A DNA stretch of 64,000 nt from Flavobacterium granuli. Lineage in GTDB: Bacteria; Bacteroidota; Bacteroidia; Flavobacteriales; Flavobacteriaceae. Every line of letters begins with the position of its first letter. Position 1 is the stretch's first letter. The DNA lies in NCBI RefSeq assembly GCF_900129705.1, contig NZ_FQWO01000012.1, positions 83,221 through 147,220 on the forward strand, in the 5' to 3' direction. A program made the position numbers and the translations under genes. Shown here one piece after another: positions 18,609 through 27,213 of this stretch. The notes below the pieces were generated by a model that was not told the DNA's origin, made no database searches, and saw only the letters and a list, made by a program, of their open reading frames with translations.

Positions 18609-19763
18609 ATGAATTATTTTTCTTCTGATTTTAAATTAGGAATTCTAGGTGGCGGACAATTGGGTAAAATGCTTTTGTTTGACACCAGAAAATTTGATAT
18701 ACAAACCTATGTTTTGGATCCCAGCGATGAAGCACCTTGCAAGATTGCTTGCGATCAGTTCTTCAAAGGAGATTTGATGGATTTTGATACCGTTTACAAC
18801 TTTGGAAAACAAGTGGATGTTTTGACTTTCGAAATCGAACTGGTCAACCTTGAGGCTTTAGAAAAATTAGAAAACGAAGGATTAAAAGTCTATCCTTCGC
18901 CTAAAACGCTCAAATTAATCCAAAATAAAGGAACCCAAAAGGATTTTTATACCCAACATAATATTCCCACAGCAAGCTATAAAAAGTTCAAAGACATTAA
19001 AAGTCTAGTAATAGACATTCTTGAAGCCAAAGTAAAACTGCCTTTTGTTTGGAAATGCACTGAATTTGGATACGATGGAAACGGCGTAAAAGTCATTAGA
19101 CACGTCTCTGATTTGGACAACTTAGCTAATGTGGAATGCATTGCCGAAGAAATGGTGCCGTTCAAAAATGAATTGGCTGTTATCGTTTGCCGCAATCCAT
19201 CAGGCGACATGAAAACCTATCCTGTAGTAGAAATGGAATTTCACCCGGAAGCCAATCAGGTGGAATATGTGATTTGTCCTGCCCGAATTGATGACAAAGT
19301 AGCCGAAAAAGCAAGAGCAATTGCCTTAGAAGTTTCGGAAAAATTCAACCATGTAGGCTTATTGGCTGTCGAAATGTTCCAAACAGAAGACGATGAAATC
19401 CTGATAAATGAAGTTGCACCGCGACCGCATAATTCAGGACATTATTCCATCGAAGCCAGTTACACATCACAGTTCGAAAACCATTTGCGTGCTATTCTTG
19501 ATTTGCCATTAGGAAATACCGAAAGCAAAGTAGCCGGAATTATGGTAAACTTAGTTGGAGAAGAAGGATTTTCTGGTGATGTTGTTTACGAAAACATCGA
19601 AAAAATACTAGGATGGAACGGTGTCACACCACACATTTACGGCAAAAAACAAACACGCCCTTTCAGAAAAATGGGACATGTAACCATTGTAAATCAAAAC
19701 ATCAATGAAGCCCGACGAATTGCTCAGGACGTAAAAAATACGATTCGAGTAATCAGCCGTTAA
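18609..19763 (+). CDS. purK: 5-(carboxyamino)imidazole ribonucleotide synthase (PurK)
   Basis: ATP-grasp enzyme of 384 aa that carboxylates AIR to N5-CAIR with ATP and bicarbonate in de novo purine synthesis. N-terminal LGILGGGQLGKML is the PurK signature. The ATP-grasp core includes LPFVWKCTEFGYDGNGVKV, AEEMVPFKNELAVIVCR and the metal-binding end INEVAPRPHNSGHYSIEA. Length is normal. purE follows after 79 bp containing a repeat. Confidence 0.95.
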   Translation: MNYFSSDFKLGILGGGQLGKMLLFDTRKFDIQTYVLDPSDEAPCKIACDQFFKGDLMDFDTVYNFGKQVDVLTFEIELVNLEALEKLENEGLKVYPSPKTLKLIQNKGTQKDFYTQHNIPTASYKKFKDIKSLVIDILEAKVKLPFVWKCTEFGYDGNGVKVIRHVSDLDNLANVECIAEEMVPFKNELAVIVCRNPSGDMKTYPVVEMEFHPEANQVEYVICPARIDDKVAEKARAIALEVSEKFNHVGLLAVEMFQTEDDEILINEVAPRPHNSGHYSIEASYTSQFENHLRAILDLPLGNTESKVAGIMVNLVGEEGFSGDVVYENIEKILGWNGVTPHIYGKKQTRPFRKMGHVTIVNQNINEARRIAQDVKNTIRVISR

Positions 19764-19766
19764 TTA

Positions 19767-19836
19767 AAAGATTGAAACATTGAAAGATTGAAACAGTCAA
19801 TTTTTAAATACTTAAATCTTTAAATCTTTAAATAAA
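19767..19836. repeat. Low-complexity intergenic repeat between purK and purE
   Basis: AAAGATTGAAAC occurs twice (19767-19778 and 19783-19794, period 16). It is followed by tandem TTTAAATC units (about 19812-19832) that are nearly its reverse complement (10 of 11 over AAAGATTGAAA), so the spacer can fold back. It resembles in style the repeats at 15.8 and 17.2 kb. Confidence 0.6.
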
Positions 19837-19842
19837 AAAAAC

Positions 19843-20331
19843 ATGAGCAAAGTAGCCATAATCATGGGAAGCATATCTGATATGCCGGTAATGCAAGAAG
19901 CCATAGACATCCTAAAAGGATTTGAAATAGAAATAGAAGTCGACATTGTTTCGGCACATAGAACGCCCGAAAAGCTGTTCGATTTCAGCCAAAACGCACA
20001 TGCCCGCGGGATTTCGGTAATTATTGCCGGAGCCGGCGGAGCCGCACATTTACCGGGAATGGTTGCCTCGATGTCGCCACTTCCTGTAATTGGAGTTCCT
20101 GTAAAATCAAGCAACTCAATCGATGGCTGGGACAGCATTTTGTCTATTTTGCAAATGCCGGGCGGCGTTCCTGTAGCCACTGTAGCCTTAAACGGAGCCA
20201 AAAATGCCGGAATATTAGCCGCTCAAATCATCGGAAGTCACGATAAAAAGGTACTCGACAAAGTTATATTATACAAAACAGGCCTGAAAGATGCGGTAAT
20301 TATCGCCTCTGAAAGTCTCCTAAAAAAATAA
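19843..20331 (+). CDS. purE: 5-(carboxyamino)imidazole ribonucleotide mutase (PurE class I)
   Basis: Converts N5-CAIR, the PurK product, to CAIR; 162 aa. Conserved segments are IIMGSISDMPVM, the catalytic-site SAHRTPEKLF (H39), GAGGAAHLPGMVA and MPGGVPVATVALNGAKNAG. It has the class I length and partners with purK upstream. A short GCTCCTG/CAGGAGC hairpin (20335-20352) follows the stop but lacks a T-tract. Confidence 0.95.
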   Translation: MSKVAIIMGSISDMPVMQEAIDILKGFEIEIEVDIVSAHRTPEKLFDFSQNAHARGISVIIAGAGGAAHLPGMVASMSPLPVIGVPVKSSNSIDGWDSILSILQMPGGVPVATVALNGAKNAGILAAQIIGSHDKKVLDKVILYKTGLKDAVIIASESLLKK

Positions 20332-20436
20332 TCGCTCCTGTTTTCTCAGGAGCTATTTCCCGATATCCGCTTTATTTTTTTCTTACCTAAAAGCCGGAAA
20401 AAGATACCGCCGTTATCAGAACTAAAAAACATAACA

Positions 20437-22464
20437 ATGAGCATACTGACTACAAAATTCGACACCAAGTTCGATACCGCTCCTTTTTCGAAAATAAAAA
20501 ACGAAGATTATCTTCCCGCTTTTCAAGAAGGAATCGCATTAGCCAAAGCCGAAATTGATGCGATTGTTCAAAATCAAGAGGCGCCAACTTTCAAGAATAC
20601 CATCGAAGCTTTGGATTTCAGCGGCTATACTTTAGACCGGATTTCCAGCATTTTCTTCAATCTGAATTCGGCAGAAACCAATGACGAAATTCAAAAAATC
20701 GCGCAGGAAGTTTCTCCTTTACTGTCAGAATTTGGAAACGATATCCGACTTAACGCCGATTTATTTGCAAAAGTAAAAACCGTTTACGAGCAAAAATCAA
20801 GCTTAAACCTCAACCCGGAACAGACTACTTTACTGGATGAAAAATACAAAAGTTTTTCCAGAAACGGAGCCAATCTTCCGGAAGACAAAAAGATAAAACT
20901 TCGTGAAATAGACAAGGAACTCTCAAAGACAAGCCTGAAATTTGGCGAAAATGTTCTGGCAGAAACCCAAGCTTTCCAGTTGCATCTTACCGATGAAAAA
21001 GACTTATCCGGCTTGCCGGAAGGCACCATAGAAGCTGCCCGTTCTTTGGCAAAAAGCCAAGAAAAAGACGGCTGGATTTTTACCCTGGACTACCCAAGTT
21101 ATGTTCCTTTTGTCACTTATGCTAACAATCGTGAACTTAGAAAAAAAATGTCCATCGCTTTTGGCGCCAAAGGCTTTCAAGACAATGAGTTTAACAACCA
21201 GGAAAATGTACTTAAAATTGCCAAACTTCGTTTTGAGCGCGCACAACTTTTAGGCTATGCTACCCACGCCCATTTTGTTCTCGAAGAACGCATGGCTGAA
21301 AGCCCTGAAAAAGTTCTGACTTTCGAAAATGATTTATTGGCCAAAGCAAAACCCGCAGCTCTTAAAGAATTTGCCGAGCTAACCGCTTTCGCCAAAAAAT
21401 TGGACGGAATCGAACAATTGGAAAAGTGGGACGGCGCTTATTATTCTGAAAAGCTGAAACAGGAATTATTCAATTTGGACGATGAAAAACTAAAACCTTA
21501 TTTCCAACTGGAAAAAGTGTTGGACGGAGCTTTTACAACTGCTCAAAAACTGTACGGACTTAGCTTTGAAGAAACTTTCGAAATCGACAAATACCATGAC
21601 GAGGTTACCACCTACGAAGTAAAAGACATCGACAATAATCTGGTTGCCATTTTCTACGCTGATTTTTTTCCAAGAAAAGGAAAACGCAACGGCGCTTGGA
21701 TGACTTCGTACAAATCTCAATTTGTAAAAGATGGTAGCAATGAAAGGCCTCATATTTCTATTGTTTGCAATTTCACCAAACCTACAGAAACCAAACCATC
21801 ACTTTTAACATTTAATGAAGTGACTACTTTGTTTCATGAATTTGGTCATGCTTTACACGGCATGTTGGCCGATACCACTTATCCAAGTTTATCCGGTACC
21901 TCTGTATATTGGGATTTCGTAGAATTACCAAGTCAAATTATGGAAAACTGGTGTTATGAACCCGAGGCTTTGGCATTATTTGCCTACCATTATCAAACGG
22001 ATGAAATGATTCCGATTGAATTAGTACAAAAAATCAAGGAAAGCGCTAATTTCCAGGAAGGAATAGCCACGATGCGCCAGTTGAGTTTTGGATTATTGGA
22101 CATGGGATGGCACGCACAAGATCCTTCGAACATAAAAGACATAAAAGCTTTTGAAACAGAGCAATTTGCCCAAACGCAATTGTATCCTGAGGTAGCCGAA
22201 AATGCGATGAGCACTTCGTTCTCCCACATCTTTCAAGGCGGCTATTCTTCCGGTTATTACAGTTACAAATGGGCTGAAGTTCTTGACGCAGATGCTTTTG
22301 AATTCTTTAAAGAAAAAGGAATTTTCAACAGGGAAGTCGCTGATAAATTCAAAGATAATATCCTTTCAAAAGGAGGAACCGAACATCCGATAATTCTATA
22401 CAAACGTTTTAGAGGTCACGAACCTAGTCCAGATGCTTTATTAAAAAGAGCCGGATTATTATAA
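20437..22464 (+). CDS. M3 family metallopeptidase (oligopeptidase A / dipeptidyl carboxypeptidase type)
   Basis: Thimet-oligopeptidase family zinc peptidase, 675 aa. It has the zinc site HEFGH (H467, E468, H471) and the third ligand E496 in FVELPSQ. The C-terminal part has the substrate-binding FSHIFQGGYSSGYYSYKWAE. The N-terminal helical half (TFKNTIEALDFSGYTLDRIS) is typical. No signal peptide, so it is probably cytoplasmic and degrades oligopeptides. I cannot separate OpdA from Dcp by motif alone. It is a single gene after purE with its own terminator. Confidence 0.92.
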   Translation: MSILTTKFDTKFDTAPFSKIKNEDYLPAFQEGIALAKAEIDAIVQNQEAPTFKNTIEALDFSGYTLDRISSIFFNLNSAETNDEIQKIAQEVSPLLSEFGNDIRLNADLFAKVKTVYEQKSSLNLNPEQTTLLDEKYKSFSRNGANLPEDKKIKLREIDKELSKTSLKFGENVLAETQAFQLHLTDEKDLSGLPEGTIEAARSLAKSQEKDGWIFTLDYPSYVPFVTYANNRELRKKMSIAFGAKGFQDNEFNNQENVLKIAKLRFERAQLLGYATHAHFVLEERMAESPEKVLTFENDLLAKAKPAALKEFAELTAFAKKLDGIEQLEKWDGAYYSEKLKQELFNLDDEKLKPYFQLEKVLDGAFTTAQKLYGLSFEETFEIDKYHDEVTTYEVKDIDNNLVAIFYADFFPRKGKRNGAWMTSYKSQFVKDGSNERPHISIVCNFTKPTETKPSLLTFNEVTTLFHEFGHALHGMLADTTYPSLSGTSVYWDFVELPSQIMENWCYEPEALALFAYHYQTDEMIPIELVQKIKESANFQEGIATMRQLSFGLLDMGWHAQDPSNIKDIKAFETEQFAQTQLYPEVAENAMSTSFSHIFQGGYSSGYYSYKWAEVLDADAFEFFKEKGIFNREVADKFKDNILSKGGTEHPIILYKRFRGHEPSPDALLKRAGLL

Positions 22465-22474
22465 ATTGAGATTG

Positions 22475-22504
22475 AAACCGAAGTGAGCGCTTCGGTTTTT
22501 TTAT
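22475..22504 (+). terminator. Terminator after the M3 peptidase gene
   Basis: AAACCGAAG (22475-22483) pairs with CTTCGGTTT (22490-22498), with a 6-base loop and a T-tract. Confidence 0.85.
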
Positions 22505-22640
22505 TTTTAGTCCAAAATGCATGAACAATTTGCAACACAAACTAATGGAGACAGCTACTTAAGCCCTCATCTTAAATGATATTTCAATTGAAATTGGGGA
22601 CTAGTGAGACATTAATTAGATACATTTCTCTGATTAAAAT
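22505..22640. other. Gene-poor spacer
   Basis: AT-rich, with no open frame of note on either strand. I see nothing functional before the degraded frame starting at about 22641. Confidence 0.4.
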
Positions 22641-22830
22641 CCGCTGAAACTCAAAATTAGCGATGATATTAAAAAACATGATTGGAAAGTATTTGAGCCC
22701 TTGGACTACCACTTTTTGGAGCATCATAAAAAAAACCTATAGCAAATCTCAAGACACATATCTAAATTTAGATTATGACCAAATCCTATTGAAGATAGAA
22801 CCAAAAAAAAAAGATCAGAACTATAATTAA
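22641..22830 (+). pseudogene. Possible remnant of a coding region, frameshifted
   Basis: A stop-free stretch reads PLKLKISDDIKKHDW then KVFEPLDYHFLEHHKK up to a run of eight A (22728-22735). If one base is skipped there, the frame continues TYSKSQDTYLNLDYDQ and on to a TAA at 22828-22830. Amino-acid composition looks protein-like (about 62 codons) and the break lies in a homopolymer, as expected for decay. There is no start codon and I do not recognise the family. It could be chance in AT-rich DNA. Confidence 0.25.
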
Positions 22831-23003
22831 AATTTAATTCTGACTTATTTTTAGCCTAATTTTATAATCACATTATACTGATAAGAGGTATGGAATATTT
22901 TTTCAATATTGACTGAAATTTTAAATAGACCTACAACAAAAGGCAAAATATTGAGTAATACTCATTCAATCTGTTAATATTTTATTTTTAAACGAATTAT
23001 ACC

Positions 23004-23011
23004 TACATTTG
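23004..23011 (+). promoter_or_regulatory. -7 element upstream of the T9SS type B protein gene
   Basis: TACATTTG matches TAnnTTTG and ends 16 bases before the ATG at 23028. No -33 TTG is evident. Confidence 0.45.
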
Positions 23012-23027
23012 TCACTTTCCAAAATCC

Positions 23028-25817
23028 ATGAAATTTAGCGCCTTTTTATTCTGCCTTTCTCTCCTCTTTGCAGCTCCTTCTTTTGCACAAAAAGAAGCTG
23101 CAATTTGGTATTTTGGCATTAATGCAGGTCTCGATTTTAATTCTGGCAGTCCAGTAGCACTTACAAATGGTAAATTAAGTACTGCGGAAGGTTGTGCCAG
23201 TATTTCCGACAAAAACGGAAATCTACTTTTTTATACAGATGGTTCTGTAGTATATGATAAATCTCATCAGCTTATGCAAAATGGTTTTGGATTATTAGGG
23301 CATAATTCAAGTACACAATCTGCCATAATTGTTCCAAAACCCAACAATCCCAATCTATATTATATATTTACTGTAGACGAACCCCATCCAAATAATGCAG
23401 ATGATAACCCCTTAAATAATATAGATCCCCCTAATAATGGGTTAAACTACTCCCTAGTAGATTTGAGATTAAATAATGGGTTAGGCGCTATTTCCAGTGA
23501 AGAAAAAAACGTCCACCTTATAACCTATAATAAGGATAATGAAGAGGAAGTAAAATTTAAATGTTCTGAAAAAATCACAGCTATACAACATGGTGATGGT
23601 GTTTCTTTTTGGGTTATTACTCATTTTAAAAATAATTTTTATGCCTTTAAAATAAGTAGTACGGGAGTTGAACAAAAACCAGTTAAAACAACTTTTTCAT
23701 CTAATATTTCCACAGGAGGATATAATAGCAATGCAATTGGATACTTGAAAGCATCCCCAAATGGCAAAAAAATAGCTATGGCTAATGCCTCGACAAGATC
23801 TTCGAATGAACTTGGCCCAAAAAATAACATTATAAGGAATACAGGAACAGTTTTGCTTTACGATTTCAATTCGACTACTGGATCGTTAGCGAACGAAATG
23901 AAACTTTTAGGAAATTCAAATCCATATGGCCTAGAGTTTTCTGCTAAGTCTAAAAAACTCTATATAACCACGAATAATTTTAACAGCGAGTCTGTAATAA
24001 CTGGAAGCTCACTACTTCAATATGATTTAAAAAGTTCCAATATTGCTACTTCAAATAAAACAATCAATACGTCTTTATATGTGGCAGGTGGTTTACAACT
24101 GGGAATAGATGAAAAAATATACCGTGCCACCTACCCTATTTTGTCCGAAGGAACAACTAAATTATCTGTTATAAACAATCCTGAGTCAGATGGCACTAAT
24201 TGTAATTACATGCAAAATTCTATTGATTTAAAAGCAAAAATTACAAAACTAGGTTTGCCTCCCTTCATTACATCATTGTTTCTTTACTCCTTTAACTATG
24301 AATTCAATTGTTTAGGCCAAACAACTCATTTTTATATTAATTCGGTTGAAACTATTGATAGTGTTCTCTGGGAATTTGGAGATGGCACCAGTTCTACCGA
24401 TCGTGAAGCGTACCACACCTATGCAAGAGCAGGTGACTATAAAGTTATTCTAACAAAAACTGTTAATGGAGAAACAAGAGATCCTCTGGAAAAAGTAATT
24501 ACAATCTATGATGCTCCAAAAGTTTTGTCAACGCCATACAAATTAACACAATGTGATACTCAAGACGCCAATCCAACAGACGGGATAAGTACTTTTAATT
24601 TGGCACTCGCAAACGAAGGAATTTGTTTAGGTGAAAAAAACTTTGAGGTTTATTATTACCACAGTATCAGTGATGCAGAGAATGACATCTACAATACACA
24701 ATCAATTCCCAACATCTATAAAAACAATACTCCTGACGAACTATTACATGCAAAAATTACTCAGCCTAATTCCTCTTGTTATAGTTTAGGAAGTGTCATC
24801 CTTCATGCCAATAAAAACATTTCAATAATTCCAGAACCAATGCATGCATGTGATCTTGGAGACGGAACTGCCGCTTTTAATTTGGCAACTAAAACCCAAC
24901 TAATTAAAACAGATTTAAATTTACCTACAGACGTGCGGCTGTATTTTTATCCTACTGAAAATGATAGCGCACTTGGTAAAAATGAATTAAGCGATGAATT
25001 TATATCAGTTGCCAAAACAATATATATCCGTGCAGAAAACGACGAGGGCTGTTACGGAACAGGAAAATTAGAGCTCCTTGTAGAGACCACACCACAGATT
25101 AATGTTTTAGAAAACAGAATTATATGTGAAGGAGATATCAATCCAATCGTTACACTACAACCCGAAATCATTTCTCCTTTCTCAATAAATGATTTCACCT
25201 ATACATGGTCAACAGGCGAAAACACTCCCTCAATATCAATTAATAAAGAAGGAGATTATACTGTTGTCGTAAAAAACAAATCCGATTGTTCTACAACAAT
25301 AAATTTTAACGTGGATGTATCCCGTTTAGCAAGAATAAATGATATAATAATCCACGATTTAAAACCAGAAAATCAAGTAACAATTGATGTGGTAAATCCA
25401 GATGATTATAAATACATGATTCAGTTCCAAAATGGAACTTCAACAACTTTCCAAAATTCACCTTTTTTTGAAAATGTTCCCGGCGGCATTCATGAATTGG
25501 TAATAGAAAACACTAATGGCTGTGGTCAAATAATAAAAGAAATAATAGTTTTACAAGCTCCAAATTACTTCACCCCTAATGGCGATGGTTATAACGATTA
25601 TTGGAATATTAAAGGGATAAATGCAAATCTCGATCTGAGCACCACAATTTATATCTTTGATCGATATGGTAAACTACTTAAACAATTATCACCATCAGAC
25701 CCACTAGGATGGAACGGGATATTTAATGGAGTTCCTTTACCTTCTGACGACTACTGGTTTACCGTAAAATTAGCAAATGGGAGGAAAAGCAATGGCCATT
25801 TTACTTTAAAACGATAA
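23028..25817 (+). CDS. Secreted protein with PKD domain and T9SS type B sorting domain
   Basis: Predicted exported surface or extracellular protein, 929 aa. A signal peptide covers 1-21 (SLLFAAPSFAQ). Residues about 25-430 form a beta-propeller-like region (IWYFGINAGLDFNSGSP, LFYTDGSVVYD, LKASPNGKKIAMA), as often seen in this protein type. A PKD domain is near 445-495 (LWEFGDGTSSTD, HTYARAGDYKVIL). Ig-like segments follow. The C terminus has the T9SS type B (gliding-motility-associated) sorting signal (NYFTPNGDGYNDYWNIKG, IYIFDRYGKLLKQL, GWNG). Export through the T9SS outer-membrane channel is therefore expected. It stands alone, without an adjacent SprF-type gene, unlike the second type B protein at 60.9 kb. 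Confidence 0.9.
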   Translation: MKFSAFLFCLSLLFAAPSFAQKEAAIWYFGINAGLDFNSGSPVALTNGKLSTAEGCASISDKNGNLLFYTDGSVVYDKSHQLMQNGFGLLGHNSSTQSAIIVPKPNNPNLYYIFTVDEPHPNNADDNPLNNIDPPNNGLNYSLVDLRLNNGLGAISSEEKNVHLITYNKDNEEEVKFKCSEKITAIQHGDGVSFWVITHFKNNFYAFKISSTGVEQKPVKTTFSSNISTGGYNSNAIGYLKASPNGKKIAMANASTRSSNELGPKNNIIRNTGTVLLYDFNSTTGSLANEMKLLGNSNPYGLEFSAKSKKLYITTNNFNSESVITGSSLLQYDLKSSNIATSNKTINTSLYVAGGLQLGIDEKIYRATYPILSEGTTKLSVINNPESDGTNCNYMQNSIDLKAKITKLGLPPFITSLFLYSFNYEFNCLGQTTHFYINSVETIDSVLWEFGDGTSSTDREAYHTYARAGDYKVILTKTVNGETRDPLEKVITIYDAPKVLSTPYKLTQCDTQDANPTDGISTFNLALANEGICLGEKNFEVYYYHSISDAENDIYNTQSIPNIYKNNTPDELLHAKITQPNSSCYSLGSVILHANKNISIIPEPMHACDLGDGTAAFNLATKTQLIKTDLNLPTDVRLYFYPTENDSALGKNELSDEFISVAKTIYIRAENDEGCYGTGKLELLVETTPQINVLENRIICEGDINPIVTLQPEIISPFSINDFTYTWSTGENTPSISINKEGDYTVVVKNKSDCSTTINFNVDVSRLARINDIIIHDLKPENQVTIDVVNPDDYKYMIQFQNGTSTTFQNSPFFENVPGGIHELVIENTNGCGQIIKEIIVLQAPNYFTPNGDGYNDYWNIKGINANLDLSTTIYIFDRYGKLLKQLSPSDPLGWNGIFNGVPLPSDDYWFTVKLANGRKSNGHFTLKR

Positions 25818-26263
25818 ATGAGCTTTGGGGTCCGACTTTATAAAGAGAAAGGCCCTGGAAAGAATAAAGCTAGAAAAGTTGAAAACAAGCAAATTAAAAG
25901 TACAATTCCGCAAAACAAAAAACGTCACATAGTCAAGTTTTAAACGTGTTAAAGAAATTCAAACCGACGAAATATGCGGCTATTTCAATGATTAAAAATG
26001 CGGTTGAAAAACGAATTAAGAGCGAATTAGGGTAATTTCAAAACTATAGTTATCTCATCTTAAAATATGTCTGCAACCCCGTTAAAAATCTACCCTAAAA
26101 ACATGAACGGAACCAAAATTGCAATTCGTTGCTGATTTACTTTCCACTTGATTTTTTAAAAGAACCTCTTTTTATACTTATGGAAGGAGTTTTTTAAAAG
26201 ACTGGTCAAAATTTGCGTTTTTTTTTGCGATACAATTATATACGCTTCACCAAAAGCAATATT
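25818..26263. other. Gene-poor region with short lysine-rich decayed frames
   Basis: An ATG directly after the previous stop opens 41 codons (25818-25943, starts MSFGVRLYKEKGPGKN). An overlapping frame (25901-26035) reads on with FKPTKYAAISMIKNAVEKR and ends IKSELG. Together they might be one frameshifted 70-80-codon remnant; no family is recognised. Downstream, TTTTTTAAAAGA occurs twice (around 26152 and 26190). No clear terminator for the upstream gene was found. Confidence 0.3.
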
Positions 26264-27079
26264 TTAAAACAAAACCACCATCAGCCACCAAAAAGCAGGG
26301 ATACTTTCAACCCAAAAAGATGTGTAGTATCTGGATCTTTTTTCATTGGCAAAAACCAAAAACAAAGAGAGCAACACCACTAAAACCAAATTAACAATCA
26401 GCTGTTTCTCTATAAAATTTGTTTTCAAAAACTCCAAAAAATAAAAAGGAAGCAGCAATAACAATCCTACTATTTTTGTCCTTTTAACTCCTATTTGTTG
26501 CGGAACAGTTTTTAAATGAGGATCGTCATTGGCCAGATCCAGAATTTCAAAAATAAGAATTAAGACAAAAACCAGTATAAAACGTTGTATACATTTGAGA
26601 TAAAAATCGAATCCCATGTCGACATACGCATTCAGCAAAGGCAAAACCAAAGTCACCCCTACCCAACACAAGGACACTATATAGATTTTTACACCAGCCC
26701 AGTTTCTAGCATTCTTCCTATTGGGAAAGAAAGGTAAGGTGTACAATAAGGTTAAGGCTAAAACTGCCAATGATACTAATTGGGTTATTAACTGCAATTG
26801 AAAAAAATAATAACCTACTCCCGCCAACGAAAGCAAACTCAACAATGCTATTAATTTCAACTCATTGCGCATTTTCTTTTTTGGGGTTCTGGCCAAAGCA
26901 TCGTACTTCACAAAATTGTAACCCACGATAGTTCCCCAAAAAGCAAAATTAGCCATAGGCACATCGGCATTGATATGAAACATAAAATGAGTCATTCGAA
27001 CCAATGCGTAAACCGATAAAGCGACATGAATGCTGCTCTTGATATAAAAATCAAACACTTGCTTAAAACTAATCATCAA
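26264..27079 (-). CDS. UbiA-like integral membrane protein
   Basis: Multi-pass membrane protein of 271 aa with about eight hydrophobic segments. The stretch LDLANDDPHLKTVPQQIG resembles the second Asp-rich motif of UbiA prenyltransferases, which bind Mg2+-pyrophosphate. The position of the first motif (NDxxDxxxD in active enzymes) reads NFVKYDALARTPKK, keeping only Asn and one Asp. I therefore call it UbiA-like with uncertain catalytic activity. Start could be Met1 or Met2. It is transcribed divergently from gcvP. No isoprenoid or quinone gene is nearby. Confidence 0.75.
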   Translation of the reverse strand: MMISFKQVFDFYIKSSIHVALSVYALVRMTHFMFHINADVPMANFAFWGTIVGYNFVKYDALARTPKKKMRNELKLIALLSLLSLAGVGYYFFQLQLITQLVSLAVLALTLLYTLPFFPNRKNARNWAGVKIYIVSLCWVGVTLVLPLLNAYVDMGFDFYLKCIQRFILVFVLILIFEILDLANDDPHLKTVPQQIGVKRTKIVGLLLLLPFYFLEFLKTNFIEKQLIVNLVLVVLLSLFLVFANEKRSRYYTSFWVESIPAFWWLMVVLF

Positions 27080-27172
27080 ACAAAATTAATCAATTGTGAA
27101 GATTTTCCTCATTAAGTTTAAAAATAGATGAAAAATCAAGCTTAAAAAGCCTTTTAAATTATTAATAATACT

Positions 27173-27180
27173 TAATTTTG
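27173..27180 (+). promoter_or_regulatory. -7 element upstream of gcvP
   Basis: TAATTTTG matches the -7 consensus, 33 bases before the gcvP ATG. The leader is too short for a glycine riboswitch and shows none. Confidence 0.5.
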
Positions 27181-27213
27181 CAGCACTAAAAAACACAACA
27201 TTACTACACTTAC

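Noticed and set aside
27081..27213. A glycine riboswitch upstream of gcvP
   Set aside because: The leader after the -7 element is only about 33 bases and shows no aptamer-like structure.
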